This document shows, in pieces, positions 32,113 to 43,680 of a stretch of DNA of 64,000 bases. The notes below the pieces were generated by a model that was given only the letters and a program-made list of their open reading frames with translations, did not search any database and was not told the DNA's origin. This DNA comes from Lophium mytilinum. Taxonomy: Eukaryota > Ascomycota > Dothideomycetes > Mytilinidiales > Mytilinidiaceae. The number at the start of each line of letters is the position of its first letter. Positions within the stretch are counted from its first letter, which is position 1. The stretch spans positions 62,001-126,000 of the forward strand of contig MU004193.1 of NCBI GenBank assembly GCA_010093605.1, written 5' to 3'. The translations under genes and the position numbers were made by a program.

Positions 32113-35100
32113 ATGTACGGAACCGCCGGCGCAAGCGACCCACTGGAACCTCCGCGCTACTTGCTGGAGAGACTACGACAGATTCAGGGATATACATGGG
32201 ACGAATCTAGGCGACCGTTCCATTCTAGCTACGATATCTGGTGAGTGCCAAGGGAATTGAATCGATGGAATGCGCAATGCTCACATAACTCAATAGGCAC
32301 ATTTACGGGACGAAGGACAATGGAAAACGCCCACAGTCGTCCGTCCCAAGTTCCGAAATACGAAAAGATGGAAAGGATCATGAAACTATCGCAACGGCTG
32401 GCCTGGGGATCGTTGCACGAGTATCCATTCATGCACTTCGGGATGAACGCATCTACAACGTTTGCAAGGCTTTGGTGTCTACCGTTGATCCGGATGGACG
32501 CCATATTGCCCTTCCTGTGGCAACGATGAAACTGGAGCCACGACCGGAGGACAAGGGTCCAATCGCTGTGTGCATTTTCGAGGACGTGGGACCGAATTAC
32601 ATGCCACAAGTCGTGGATTATGGCCCGGCATGGTATCAACTCGAGATACGCCGAGACGACCTTTATCGAATTCAGAACGACAAATTCGTGCCGCAATCGA
32701 TGACGTTGCAGACCTTTCTTGACTTTGCCATAGGAGCAGCTGAATGCCTCGAGATGCTTCACGGTCAGCAGATTGTGCATGGAGAAATCAGAGGCGATGC
32801 ATTCCACATGAACAAAGACACAGGGAGAGTCAAATTGATCAACCTCGGTGCTGGCCTTCGAACGTTCGAGCATAGTCTGACTAGCATTGGCTGGTCAACA
32901 ATGCTAGAAGAACTCGGTGCCAAGTCGAAATTGTCCTTCATGAGTCCTGAACAGACTGGACGTATGTCTATCGAACCCGACAGCCGCACCGATATTTTTT
33001 CACTGGGTGTGCTATTTTGGACGATTCTCATGAGCAAGCCAGCCTTCGAAGGAGAGACACCCATGGACATTCTTCAGGCCGTTCTGGGACAACGACTTCG
33101 GTTGGTATCCAGTACGCGACTCGACATTCCAGAGGTTATTGGCCGGATCATTCAAAAGGCGACAGCAAAAACAATATTCCAACGTTACCACTCGGCGAGC
33201 GGCTTGCGATATGATCTGGTCGAAGTTCGACGGTTGTTGAGCATTGGGGATTCTGCACGGCTTCAAAACTGGGAGATCGCCACTAAAGATGTTTCCCCGT
33301 ACTTTATTCTGCCGAAACTCATTGTTGGCAGGGCTGCAGAGCACGATGCAATTGTCGAGGTCATTGACAACGCCTTCAATCAGCATCGTTTCAGACAAAG
33401 ACCAGAAAGACCTAGCTTAAAACAGTTGTCGCGATTGTCCGAGGGGAGATCTGCAAGTTTTAACACTGAAGACCAGTCCCTCGACGATGATATTGCGAGT
33501 TCTTCAGATGGGTGGAAAGCTTTGCAAACCTTGCCCGAGGAAGCCGCCGGGGATCACACGATCTACAAAGCAAATTCGGGCAAACCGCGGTCCGGCTCAA
33601 ATTCTCTACGCAACTCGGTTGATAGTTCCGGAACTGGCTTCCAAGACTCAGATCCAAGACTTCCAGAGAAACGGCTCCCGACAACACCCGACTCTGGAGT
33701 TGCTGACGGCAGACACAGTGCGGTTTCAGGGCCAAGGTCAAGCTCTGGGAGCGCCGAAAGTGTCATTATGCATCGAAACTATGGAAATTTCCGGTCGAAA
33801 GGCCAATGTGAAGTCATCACGATAGCTGGAATCGCTGGTCTCGGGAAAACACGTCTTATTCAATCATTACAGGTGGAAGCGCGGCAAAGAGGCTATTTTG
33901 CAAGTTCGAAATTTCATCAAACAGAGGAGACACCCTTGGCTCCCATCCTTAAGCTGTTGTCAAGCTTGTTCCAACAATTTTTCTCTGAAAGCGAGATGGA
34001 TCTTGGGTTCCACGAGGCTCTCAAACGACACGTTGCCCCTGTGTGGCACATTTTACACAAGGTCCTAAGCCTTCCGGAGTCTTTGATTTCTTCGAAGGTA
34101 CCACTCCGGGTGAGGAGCCAGTCGCAAAGATTATCGAAGGGCTACAATGCTACCGCAGGTCTTGAAATCGGGAGACGTGGCTCACCACTAGCGAGTACGC
34201 GGAGCAATCTCAATAGTAAGACCATGGGCGCTCAAAGTTCTCAGGACTTTCTCCGCGTGGGCTCGTCCACGAAATCTCTGCCATCAATCAACATCTTTCT
34301 TGATATCTTACGTTTGTTTGCTAGCCACAAATGCATTTGTATCTGTTTAGACGATCTCCATTTTGCGGACGAGGAATCACTGCACCTGGTTACTCAAATC
34401 GTTGCTACGGAAATAAAAATTGTGCTCATCTTGTCTTACCGGGCAGAAGGATCTTCAGATGATGCGTTGAAAGGTGTATTGGATACTCTTACAAACGAAG
34501 GTAAGATGTCCACCTAGGCGTAGGAGTGGTGCATCTGATGGGCTGTGCTAACAGATTGCAGGACACAACAAGTCAAGCAAGGTCCGTGTCACTCCGATTA
34601 TACTCAAGCCGCTTACCGAAGACGACATTTTGGAATACGTAGCAATCGCCTTGCGTCGACCCAAAGCCGACATTTCTGCACTGGCGCTCGTCATTCAATC
34701 CGTGACTGCCGGGAATCCATTTTACATCAAGGAAATGCTCGCTGCTTGCTACCGCAAGAAGTGCATATGGTTTGACTACGGAAAAAATGGGTGGGTGTTT
34801 GATCTCGATCGTGTCTCGAAATACTTCAAAAGGGAAAATCACAACGACACCATCGGGAACGATCTCGTTTCGAACCGTCTTGAGGAACTTCCAGCAGCTT
34901 CAAGATCGATTCTAGCCTGCGCCTCGATGCTAGGCTCGTCATTCTCCTTTCAGATGATAGTACGGCTTCTCTCTGGCGAGTTCACCGCTCGTGAACCGGG
35001 TCACGAACCAGGCGACACTCCAACATCCCACGTAGAAGGTGACTGCTTGACAGGTCTTCAGGCCGCCATTCAGGCAGGTATAATTCTACCCTCAGACGAC

Positions 35101-38100
35101 GATGACATCTTTCGCTTCGCCCACGACCGCTATTTTAGCGCTTCCGCATCCCTTAGAACTTACGATACAAAGCTGATGCATTTCATCATGGCGCAAACTC
35201 TCGTCAAGTATTACTCGATTGACGACAAGTACCGCACCAACGCCGCATCGTCAATTTGTGAATCGGTGGAAATGATTAGAAGCTCAGTGGCCCACAGACG
35301 ACCATTTAGAAAATGCCTACTGGATCTTGCACGCACGACTTGTGAGAGTGGCGTCAGATCCGAGGCATTGAAGCTTTATGCTGCTTGCGTTGCGCTGTTG
35401 CAGGATGATATGTGGGACGATGTGTCATATGAGGAGACACTACAGCTGTACACAGAAGCAGCCGAGACTTGCATATACAGAGGTCAGTATGAAAGCGCCG
35501 AAAATCTGCTTCTATCGGTCTCCTCCAACGCCAGGACTGCTGTTGATCTGGCTCCTTCGTTGATTCTTCAATCTCGCCTATTGGCACAACAAGGGGACTC
35601 GACTGGCGCCTTTGAAGCTTTGAAGCGATGCCTTGTGACTTTGGACGTCAAGGTCGACCATGAACCTACATTTTCAACATGCGATGCAGAGTTCAAGCGG
35701 TTGTTTCGAGAAATACAGAATGTTGATATGGATTCACTAGTCAAAAAGGCCACGGTCGAGGACTCGAATCTGGCTGCGGTCGGAGCAGTTCTTGTGGAGG
35801 CCACCAGCGCTGCTTTCTGGTCCGACACATTGACGTTTTATCGAATGACACTGATTATGGTTGATACTCATCTGTCCTCTGGCAGTTTTCCCCAATCGGG
35901 CATGGGCTTTCTACAACTAGCGCTGATTGCTGCCACGAGGCACAATATGATCAGTTTCGCCAGCGACTGTGGGAATATCGCTCTGGCTCTTATTGATAAA
36001 TGGAAAGACCCCTTCACAATGGGAAGAGGGGGGACCTTGTACTCTACTTTCGTGGGACATTTCCAGCATCCCCTCCAACAATCGATTCCCCAATTGGAAA
36101 ATGCTCTGGACTTTGCAATTCAGGCTGGCGATAGGATAGCCACCATTCTGAATTTTGGATTCGTCAGCAACCTCAAATTCTTCACATCAGCAAACCTAGT
36201 CGAGCTCGAATCGTTCTGTACTTACGCCTGTCAGGACATCCCGAATTGGGAAATGGACACTCTTGGAGGCACCATGATCATCACAATCAAGCAAGTCTGC
36301 CGGGCCCTACAGGGAAAAACCGACACCGGGAACCCCCTGGGAGTGATGAGTGATGATCAACATGACTCATTGCTGTACAAATCTTGGCTTCTTCATACCG
36401 TGAAAAACAGTGATCGACCCCTGATGCTTTACGAGAGCATTGAGATCGCCCCTCTGTTTTTGTATGGCCACTATGCGAATGCGGTTGACCTGGGAAATTC
36501 CTGTCTCAAGAAGATTAACGCCATATGGTCTGCACGGAATACTCGTTTTCTCATGTTTTTCCAGGCTCTGTCTCTTGCCGGATCTATTTGGGTCAGAGTC
36601 CAAGAGCAACTGGACCCGGTATATCGTGCACAGTCTCCTCTACTCTCGTCAGATATCAACGGTACTTCCTTAGAAGCAACACTGCTGGAAGAAATTGAAG
36701 GGATGGCGAATCTCTTGAAATACTTCAAGAGGAAAATTGAACTGTGGCAAGCCGTCATAGATGTCAATTATTTGGCATGGTCGAAAATACTCGCTGCTCA
36801 GATCGCCGAGATGGAAAACGACGCAAACGGTGCACTTCGTCTCTGGGAAGAAGCGTTGGCGCATGCATCAAAGCACGGGTTTGTGTTTGAAGAAGCGCTC
36901 GCCAGTAATCTCCTGGGCAGCTACCTTCTACGTAAAGGATCTCCTAGACTAGCCAAGACGGCGTTTCGTGAAGCCATTGCCCTTTACCGCCAAATGGGCG
37001 CGATTGGAGTTGCCAGCCATATTGAAAACGAACATCAATCTTTGTTGCGGGAGTTCAGCATCAAGCCATCGACAGCGGATTTTGGCATTCAAGCGGATCT
37101 TGATGACAAGCTACACGACTTGCATGTTGTAGCAAACGACGAATCTCCTCTCCGCCCAGTAGTCTCTGATAAAGTCCACACGTGGCAGGAAGACACTGCA
37201 TTTGTTGACGTGCTTCCAGTAGCGGCACTTCACATGATGGATTTAACCTCCTTACTCAAGAGCTCACAGGTCATCTCGAGTGTTTTACGAGTGGACCAAC
37301 TTCTCAAAACCATGTGTGAGATAATCTTACAAAACTGCAAAGGCGTGGCATCCCTAGCAGCCATTGTCATTGAAGAGTCGGAGGGCTGGGTGATTGCCGC
37401 GAGCGGCGATCCCGAAGAAGGAGCTGAAGCTCACAACCCGTCTCCGCCCCTCAAAGGATCTGCACTCATCGCTGAGGGTGTAGTGAATTACTGCACCCGT
37501 TTCAGAGAGACAGTTCTCTTGCCCGATCTCATGCTGGATAATCGATTTTCAAATGTCAACGAGAGTTGGTCAGCCCGGAATCCGGGCAGCAAATCTGTAG
37601 TAGCCTTCCCCATTTGCTATGGTGAAAACAAGCCTCTCCTCGGTGTTTTATACCTCGAAGGCCAACCCAACGCGTTTACCACTCGCAGTCTTGAAGTTCT
37701 TCTGCTGCTTGTCAACCAGATTGGAATCAGCTATTCTAATGCCTTGACCCTCAAAGAAGTTGAAAAGGTTTCGGCCATAAACCGGTCAATGGTTGAGGTG
37801 CAGAAAAAGGCACTCTCTGAAGCGATCGTGGCAGAGAGCAACGCGAACATTGCAAAAGCAGAAGCACTGCGAAATGCGAAGTTGGCGGAAGAGGCTGCTC
37901 AAGCAAAAACGACCTTTCTCGCTAACATCTCTCATGAGCTTCGGACCCCACTCAATGGTGTCATTGGCAACTCTGACCTCCTCATTGATAGCCAACTGGA
38001 AGAACATCAAGCTGAAATGGCTGGATCCATTCGGGTTTCGGCGGATCTATTACTCAGTCTTATTAACGATGTTCTGGATTTCTCAAAGATCGAGGCTCAC

Positions 38101-39111
38101 AAGATGGAGCTTCATCTCATCCCGTTCGATGCCAACAAGATGCTCCAAGAAGTTATCCGGTCAATCCCCATGGATAAGCGGCAGCGAATAAACTCGAAAG
38201 ACGTTCAGGTTGTACAAAAGATCGACCTTCCTCAAGCTTTGCTCAAGGGCGATTCTCTGCGCCTCCACCAGATCCTCGGCAATCTCATAAACAACAGCAT
38301 GAAATTCACGGAAAAGGGAACGGTCACGATTGGAGCCAAAACCGAATGGGAGACCGACGTTGCCGCACATCTTACCTTCTGGGTAGAGGACACGGGGATT
38401 GGCATTCCAACCCAACAAGTGCACAAACTCTTCAAGCCTTTCAGCCAGGCCGATGCTAGCACAGCGCGTAAATACGGTGGCAGCGGCCTCGGCCTCAGCA
38501 TCTGCAAGTCCCTCATCGAATACATGCACGGCCAAATCGCGCTCGAAAGCACCGAGAACGTCGGAACCACCGTCTCATTCTCGCTCACGCTCCCGAAAGC
38601 CGACTCGAAAGCACTGGTAGGCGAGGACCAACCGGACGCCGGTATCCCATCAAGCTCTAACGACGTCGAGGACGTAGCAACAACCGCTTTCACTAACCTC
38701 GCTTCGCTGCGCAGTGACGAGTTGCGCATCTGCATTGCCGAAGACAACCCCATCAACCAAAAAATCGCGCTTCAGTTCCTCAAAAAACTTAAGTTTGACG
38801 ACGTCGACGCCTACGACAACGGGCTCGTGGCCGTGGAAGGCATTCGGCAGCAGGCGCGAGAAGGGAGGCCGTACCACATCGTGCTCATGGACGTGCAGAT
38901 GCCGCTGATGGACGGCTATGAAGCGACGAAGCTGTTGCGGCAGGATCCGCTCGCGGCGGTGAGGGGCATCTTGGTGATTGCGGTGACGGCGAGTGCGGTG
39001 CAGGGGGATAAGGAGAAGTGTTTGGCGTCGGGGATGAATGATTACCTGGTCAAGCCGGTGAGATTGGCGGTGTTGAAGAAGAAGATTGGGCAGTACGTGC
39101 AGGTACCGTGA
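32113..39111 (+). CDS. Group X-type hybrid histidine kinase (Chk1/Mak2/Mak3-like)
   Basis: Three exons (32113-32240, 32297-34500, 34562-39111) encode 2293 residues. The introns are 56 and 61 nt, and the second has a TGCTAAC branch. Order: a degenerate protein-kinase-like domain (about 90-370; HGEIRGD in place of HRD...N, INLGAG for DFG, MSPEQTGR), a Walker A ATPase domain (GIAGLGKT, about 553) with Walker B-like CICLDDLHFADEES, and a long helical/TPR-like region. A GAF domain (about 1675-1840), HisKA with phospho-acceptor His1902 (ISHELRTPLNG), HATPase_c (NLINNSMKFTEKG, DTGIGIP, GGSGLGLSIC) and a receiver with Asp2221 (LMDVQMPLMDGYEA) follow. This is the architecture of fungal group X sensors feeding phosphorelays to MAP kinases. 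S. pombe Mak2/Mak3 sense peroxide, and Candida Chk1 acts in wall and stress responses. Confidence 0.92.
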
Positions 39112-39820
39112 GGGGAGCGACTGGATGAGGGTGTTCTGGATAGCGCGGTTTTGAGGAGTTTCTTTGGGGGGTGCATCGGGCGGTGAAGATTGCAGCACAT
39201 CGGGCCAAGTGGCCCTGTTTCGAATTTCATATTATCACTGACACTGTGGATTGACGCATTACTGCGGAGAAGGGATGGACTGCGGGACGATATTCAAGCC
39301 GCAGCCTCGTTCTAAACTGAAATTGAGAAGCATATAGCATACTCGATCGAAATTAGAACAATTCGGCAAATCTCGCGATCCTGCTGCATTCTCCTAGCCT
39401 CTAAATAGTGAAATCAATGTAAAGATAAGTTTTCGCGCTTGAGATATTCAAAAAGGAGACTTCCCGCACTTGAGCCACATCTTCGATCTCTCGTACGACG
39501 GGCAGTTGGGGCTTGATGTGGATCAGACGCTTGAAGAAATATTTACCGTGCTGCAAGATGTTGGCGTCAGCTATGGAGAGAAAAAAGCTGATTGCAGGCA
39601 CCCTTGGCGTGGGCCTTTCTACTGCAGATCACGTGAGGTGGCACCAATGCACAGGAACGCCGTGGATAGGGCCTGCAAACCCAGGAAGCTGGATGAATTC
39701 ACTCAACATAGACACATTCACCTCAAACCCTCTCAACCCAGCATCGATCAGCCAAATGGGTATTCTATTCCGCATCTATCGCTAACCTCTACCAAGCCAC
39801 GCCATCCCAGGCCGTCACAC
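39112..39820. other. Intergenic region between convergent genes
   Basis: It is 709 nt long between the kinase stop and the nitroreductase stop. The plus open frame at 39470-40198 runs antisense to the nitroreductase and is rejected. No element is recognised. Confidence 0.5.
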
Positions 39821-40871
39821 CTATTTCCCGTGAACAAACACCCTTTCCTCAATCGGCTTAAACGTCTTCTCATTCGCCTCGCCCGCCTTCCCTCCAAACA
39901 CCAACTGCGCCCTCAGCTTCCAGTTGCCGGGCACCTTCCACTCCTCGGCCACCTTCGCATCGATCAGCGGGTGGTAATGCTGCAGATTCGCGCCGAAGCC
40001 CTCCGCCTCGAGCCCCGCCCACAGCACGAACTGGTGCATCGCCGACGTATGCTCCGACCACGTCGGCATGTGATCCGCATAGATGGGATAAGCCTTTTGC
40101 AGCGCCAAGACGGGCTCCGGGTCCTCATAGAACAGGATCTTCGCGAAATCAGCCCGACTCTTTCACGACGCATGCTATGCTCGAACTATATAGCGTAAAT
40201 TGGAATCAACTCACGGTTCCGTATCCGGCCCCAAACGCCCCCAGCTTCCCCGCCGTCGCCTCCCACTGGTCTTCAGGCACCGCCGGCTTCAGGATGCCCG
40301 ACACGAGCGTGTTCCAGAACTTGTCGTGCTCGTCTTTCAGCAGCACGATGACGCGGGTGGTCTGCGTGTTGAAGAAGGAGGGCACGCTGAGCACGGTGTC
40401 CTTCACCAGCTGCTCGATCGCGGCGTCGGAGATCGGCGCTTCCTTGTTCAGCGCGTAGACCGAGCGCCGGCCCTTGACCGCGTCGATAAACGAAACCTTA
40501 GACGCCATACTCGCTGCCGTCGTCGTCGTCGTCGTCGTAGAAGTAGTCGCAGGGGTCGTCGCGGCTTCCTTGTCCTTAGCGGAGTGGTTGTTGGAGGTGG
40601 TGGATTTGAAGCGCTTATTCAACGAATCGATCAAGCCCATGCCCTGCGTAGTCGAGGTGAGTTGCGAGCGTGCTGCTGCTGGATTACTGCACGGCTGGAT
40701 TCCACTCGCGGTGTGCAGGTATTTGTAGAGACCCGGGCGTAGCAGGAGCGGGAGTCGTTGCATGGCGATTTCTAATATGCTGTCGTGGGCGGGGGTTAGG
40801 ATGGCGTGCAAGAGCAGCCCGATTAGGAGACCGGCGGCGAAGAGGAGTGTAGAACTCCGGAACGGAAGCAT
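39821..40871 (-). CDS. Nitroreductase-like protein (Frm2/Hbn1 class) with N-terminal extension
   Basis: Two exons (40871-40215 and 40138-39821; 76-nt intron with GTGAGT donor) encode 324 residues. From residue 122 the sequence is a fungal nitroreductase: SFIDAVKGRRSVYALNKEAP, SFFNTQTTRVIVLL, ILFYEDPEP, WSEHTSAMHQFVLWAGLEAE, GFGANLQHYHP and WKLRAQLVFGG. These flavin enzymes of the NfnB/Frm2 type reduce nitro or quinone compounds with NAD(P)H. S. cerevisiae FRM2 and HBN1 affect lipid signalling and oxidative-stress response. Residues 1-121 are an extension with a hydrophobic segment (LLFAAGLLIGLLLHAIL) and a Thr run made by a (GTC)n microsatellite. It may be a mitochondrial presequence or membrane anchor. 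Initiation at Met122 would give the usual length of about 200 residues. Confidence 0.85.
40518..40537. repeat. (GTC)n trinucleotide microsatellite in coding sequence
   Basis: About seven GTC units on the plus strand encode the poly-Thr run in the N-terminal extension of the nitroreductase-like protein. In-frame length variation between isolates would be expected. Confidence 0.7.
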
Positions 40872-41778
40872 GGGGCTCCGGGGCGTTTGTCAGCTTATGT
40901 AAAGGGCGAGAGAGAGGTGGGTGGTGGGTAAGGCGGTGTGGGGTTGGGGTGGTGGTTTGATGGTTTTTTGGGCCCGGAATCGTTGCGTTCATGCGGCTGG
41001 GTTTGGTGTTGAATTGTAACGGGGATCGTTTTTGGAGAGCCGGAAAGTCGCTCCGAGGCTGGGGGGCCGCTAATGGTCTGATGGTCAGGCTTGCGTTGAT
41101 AAGCGAGTTGTTAGGAAGGCGGAATCTACCTATCTTTACTACTCCTACTCTCAGATGGGATTATATATGTTTAATTGGTAAACACTGTCTATATTACACT
41201 TTCTAAGCAACATGGCAGCAATCGAGCAACTACTTAGCCTTTCCGACGTCAAGTTCGGGCTTAAAGAAGGCCCGATACGTACATTCGTGCTGGAAAGATA
41301 CAGGGGTGGAGGATCTGCTTACCGCGCCGGCTCGGAACGCGATCTGTGGCCCGAGTGCTTAATAACAGGGCGGAATGGTCCCGTTCGTGGAACATATTGT
41401 AAATCAGAGCGGGAAGAACGAATGGCATTACTGAAGTCGGGTATTTGTCTTTGTTTACTTGTTGGAGTACTCCGAGTAGCTGGGGATTTGAGAAATGATC
41501 AGCAACTTGGTGTGGATCTATGTACTACTGCACCTGTGGGGTGGCAGCCAGAGCTCACGTGACCAAGATCTGTTGGTTGTGAGAGATCATGAAACATCAA
41601 TATCCGAGTTAGGAAAGAGGCAGGTGTGGTTTTTAAAGTCTCCTAGATCTTACATGAACAAGAGACGATGAGATAAGGTTTCTACACGTGATCGCTCAAA
41701 CATCCTCTCAAACTTCCTGGTCCGTTCTTTCAACACCATCATTTTCATTGTCTTCACCATCATTCCTTACTGTCTTCA
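40872..41778. other. Intergenic region with an unsupported small open frame
   Basis: The plus frame 41212-41562 (116 codons, ATG in context caacATGgc) has no recognisable domain and ordinary composition. It could be a small gene or a fragment, and I do not call it. The rest is the promoter of the nitroreductase and the 3' side of the transporter. Confidence 0.4.
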
Positions 41779-43680
41779 TCACGCATGCTCAATCCTCGTT
41801 GCGGCGAGCTCCTTTTCCATGTTCGGGGTCAAGCCTTGATGCGTTGCGACATGTGTGAGTCCTTCGCCGGACTTATCTCCATGGGCCGCTACGACGAGTT
41901 CGTGGGTATTGTGGTCGACGTGAATGTCTTCTGCGTACACCATGATGTCTTCTGTGTCGCCGAAAATCTTCGCCATCTCTTCAATGGGGATTCCTTTCGT
42001 TTCTGGCAGGACTAAGAACATGAGGATGGCTCCGAGACCGCTGATGATGATGAAGACCTGCAACAGCAATTAGCTCACGGCCTATCTGGGAATGGAGAGG
42101 TGCTAACCAAGTAAAACTTCCAACCAATGTTGGCAAAAGCTGTGGCTGTCGCCTGAAGGTATACCAGATCTGTAAGCGCGATGGTAGCGACTGAAAGACA
42201 GACACCCTTTGCGCGGATATGATTGGGGAACAGCTCTCCGTAGAAGACGACACCAGCGACGTCAATACCCACACTATACACGGCTAGGAAGCAGTAGAAT
42301 GCCGCGACGCCGACGCCCAGGCCGGCTTTGTTCGTTCCCGCAGCGGCGAAGTTCGCAACCATTGCAGCCTCGATGATTAAGGTTACGCAACAGGCTGCCA
42401 CACCGAATATCATCAACGGACGACGTCCGATCCGGTCCATCAACGATGCTCCGACGAAGTTGAAGATGATTCCAACCGTGATCCATCCACACTGGAGAGC
42501 AAGCTGGTCTTTCGTGCCATAGCCGAGAGCTTTGTACAGCGTTGGGCCGTAGTTGTTGATGACCAAAACGGCTGTACTTTGGCCTATGAACGCGAACCCC
42601 ATCGCTAACGCAGTACGCTTCCGATAGCTTGGCTTCGAAAACATTGCTCTCTGAGACAAGATTAGCCTTCCGTCTTCAGTTTAGATTTGATGTACCTACC
42701 CATCCAGGATCTAATGTCCGATCAAGCTCAGCCTGTTTCTGCATCTGGTAGAACTCCCCTCGGGCAAATTCCTGGTCGGGATCGTTCTTGATCTTATGCA
42801 GCTTGTACACAATCTCTTGAGCTTTGTCGACTTTTCCTTTCAACAAGAGCCACCTCGGGGATTCGGGGATGAAGAACATGACGACGAGCATCATCAGCGG
42901 CCAGACCAGAGCAAGTCCTAAAGGGCCACGCCATTGGAGAGCCGGGTCCTTCGCGAAATAGAACGCCATGCCCATGTAGGAAGCAAGGGCATAGCCGAGA
43001 GCGATGTTCACGCCATTCATACCGACGAAGAAGCCACGGAGTGCAGGAGGTGCAAGCTCGGTGGTAAAGGTTGGAGCTTTCATAGTTAGCTAATGGTGGT
43101 AACCTGGCCATGAATGCGTCTGCCATGATGCTCCAGACAGCGTCAACATGGTGTACACACATTAATAGTGTATCCCGGTTTCTAATAGTACGTCGGGGCC
43201 CCTCAGACAGTGGTAGGGAAGTGTACTCACTGACTGCCAAGAATCCCCAACTACCAACTCCAGCGAAGAATCTAGCGACGATGAACATAGCAATGTTCTT
43301 CGATCCGACGAGAAGGCCTCCGCCGAAGAGCGAGAAAACCGCGCAATAGATAATGCCGGCTTTGCGGCCCCATCTCTCCATTACAAAACTACATGCCAGG
43401 ACACCGAGAACGGCCCCAGCCTATCACAGTCAGGATCTTTCAGAATACTGTGCGAAAAGCGTACCTGAAAAACTCCAGAAGTCGCCCCGATGAGCTCGTT
43501 TGCATTCGGCGTCAACGCTTCCGTCTTCGGGTCCAGCAGTCCCATATAGATCAGAAACGACGGTTCCCCGAGCGTCACCCCAATGACCGAAGCTGGGTAT
43601 CCGAACGCAACCTGACCCAAGGACACTAAACCACAGACCACGAAATTATACCAGTTGAACTGGTGGAGTTTGGCGCCCAT
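41779..43680 (-). CDS. MFS sugar-porter family transporter
   Basis: Five exons (43680-43465, 43420-43231, 43076-42700, 42650-42108, 42057-41779) encode 534 residues. Introns are 44, 154, 49 and 50 nt, with CTAAC or similar branches. Sugar-porter signatures are present in order: MERWGRKAG after TM2, AVTPTFTTELAPPALRG, ESPRWLLLKG, NNYGPTLYKALG, DRIGRRPLM, GELFPNHIRAKG and LPETKGIPIEEM. Twelve helices are expected. The family carries hexoses, disaccharides, polyols or quinate by proton symport, and the substrate cannot be read from these motifs. The 154-nt second intron has a GTGAGT donor, a GCTAAC branch and an AAAG acceptor. Tail residues 470-534 are acidic and cytosolic. Confidence 0.88.

Noticed and set aside
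33811-34480. NACHT/NLR-type immune receptor suggested by the Walker A motif
   Set aside because: The Walker motifs lie inside one continuous protein with GAF, HisKA, HATPase and receiver domains, the known group X histidine kinase layout.
39470-40198. Plus-strand 242-codon frame
   Set aside because: It is antisense to the second exon of the nitroreductase gene, which has clear family motifs.
41212-41562. 116-codon plus-strand frame with an acceptable ATG
   Set aside because: No domain, no paralogue and no splicing signal found; it may be a small gene but cannot be supported from sequence.
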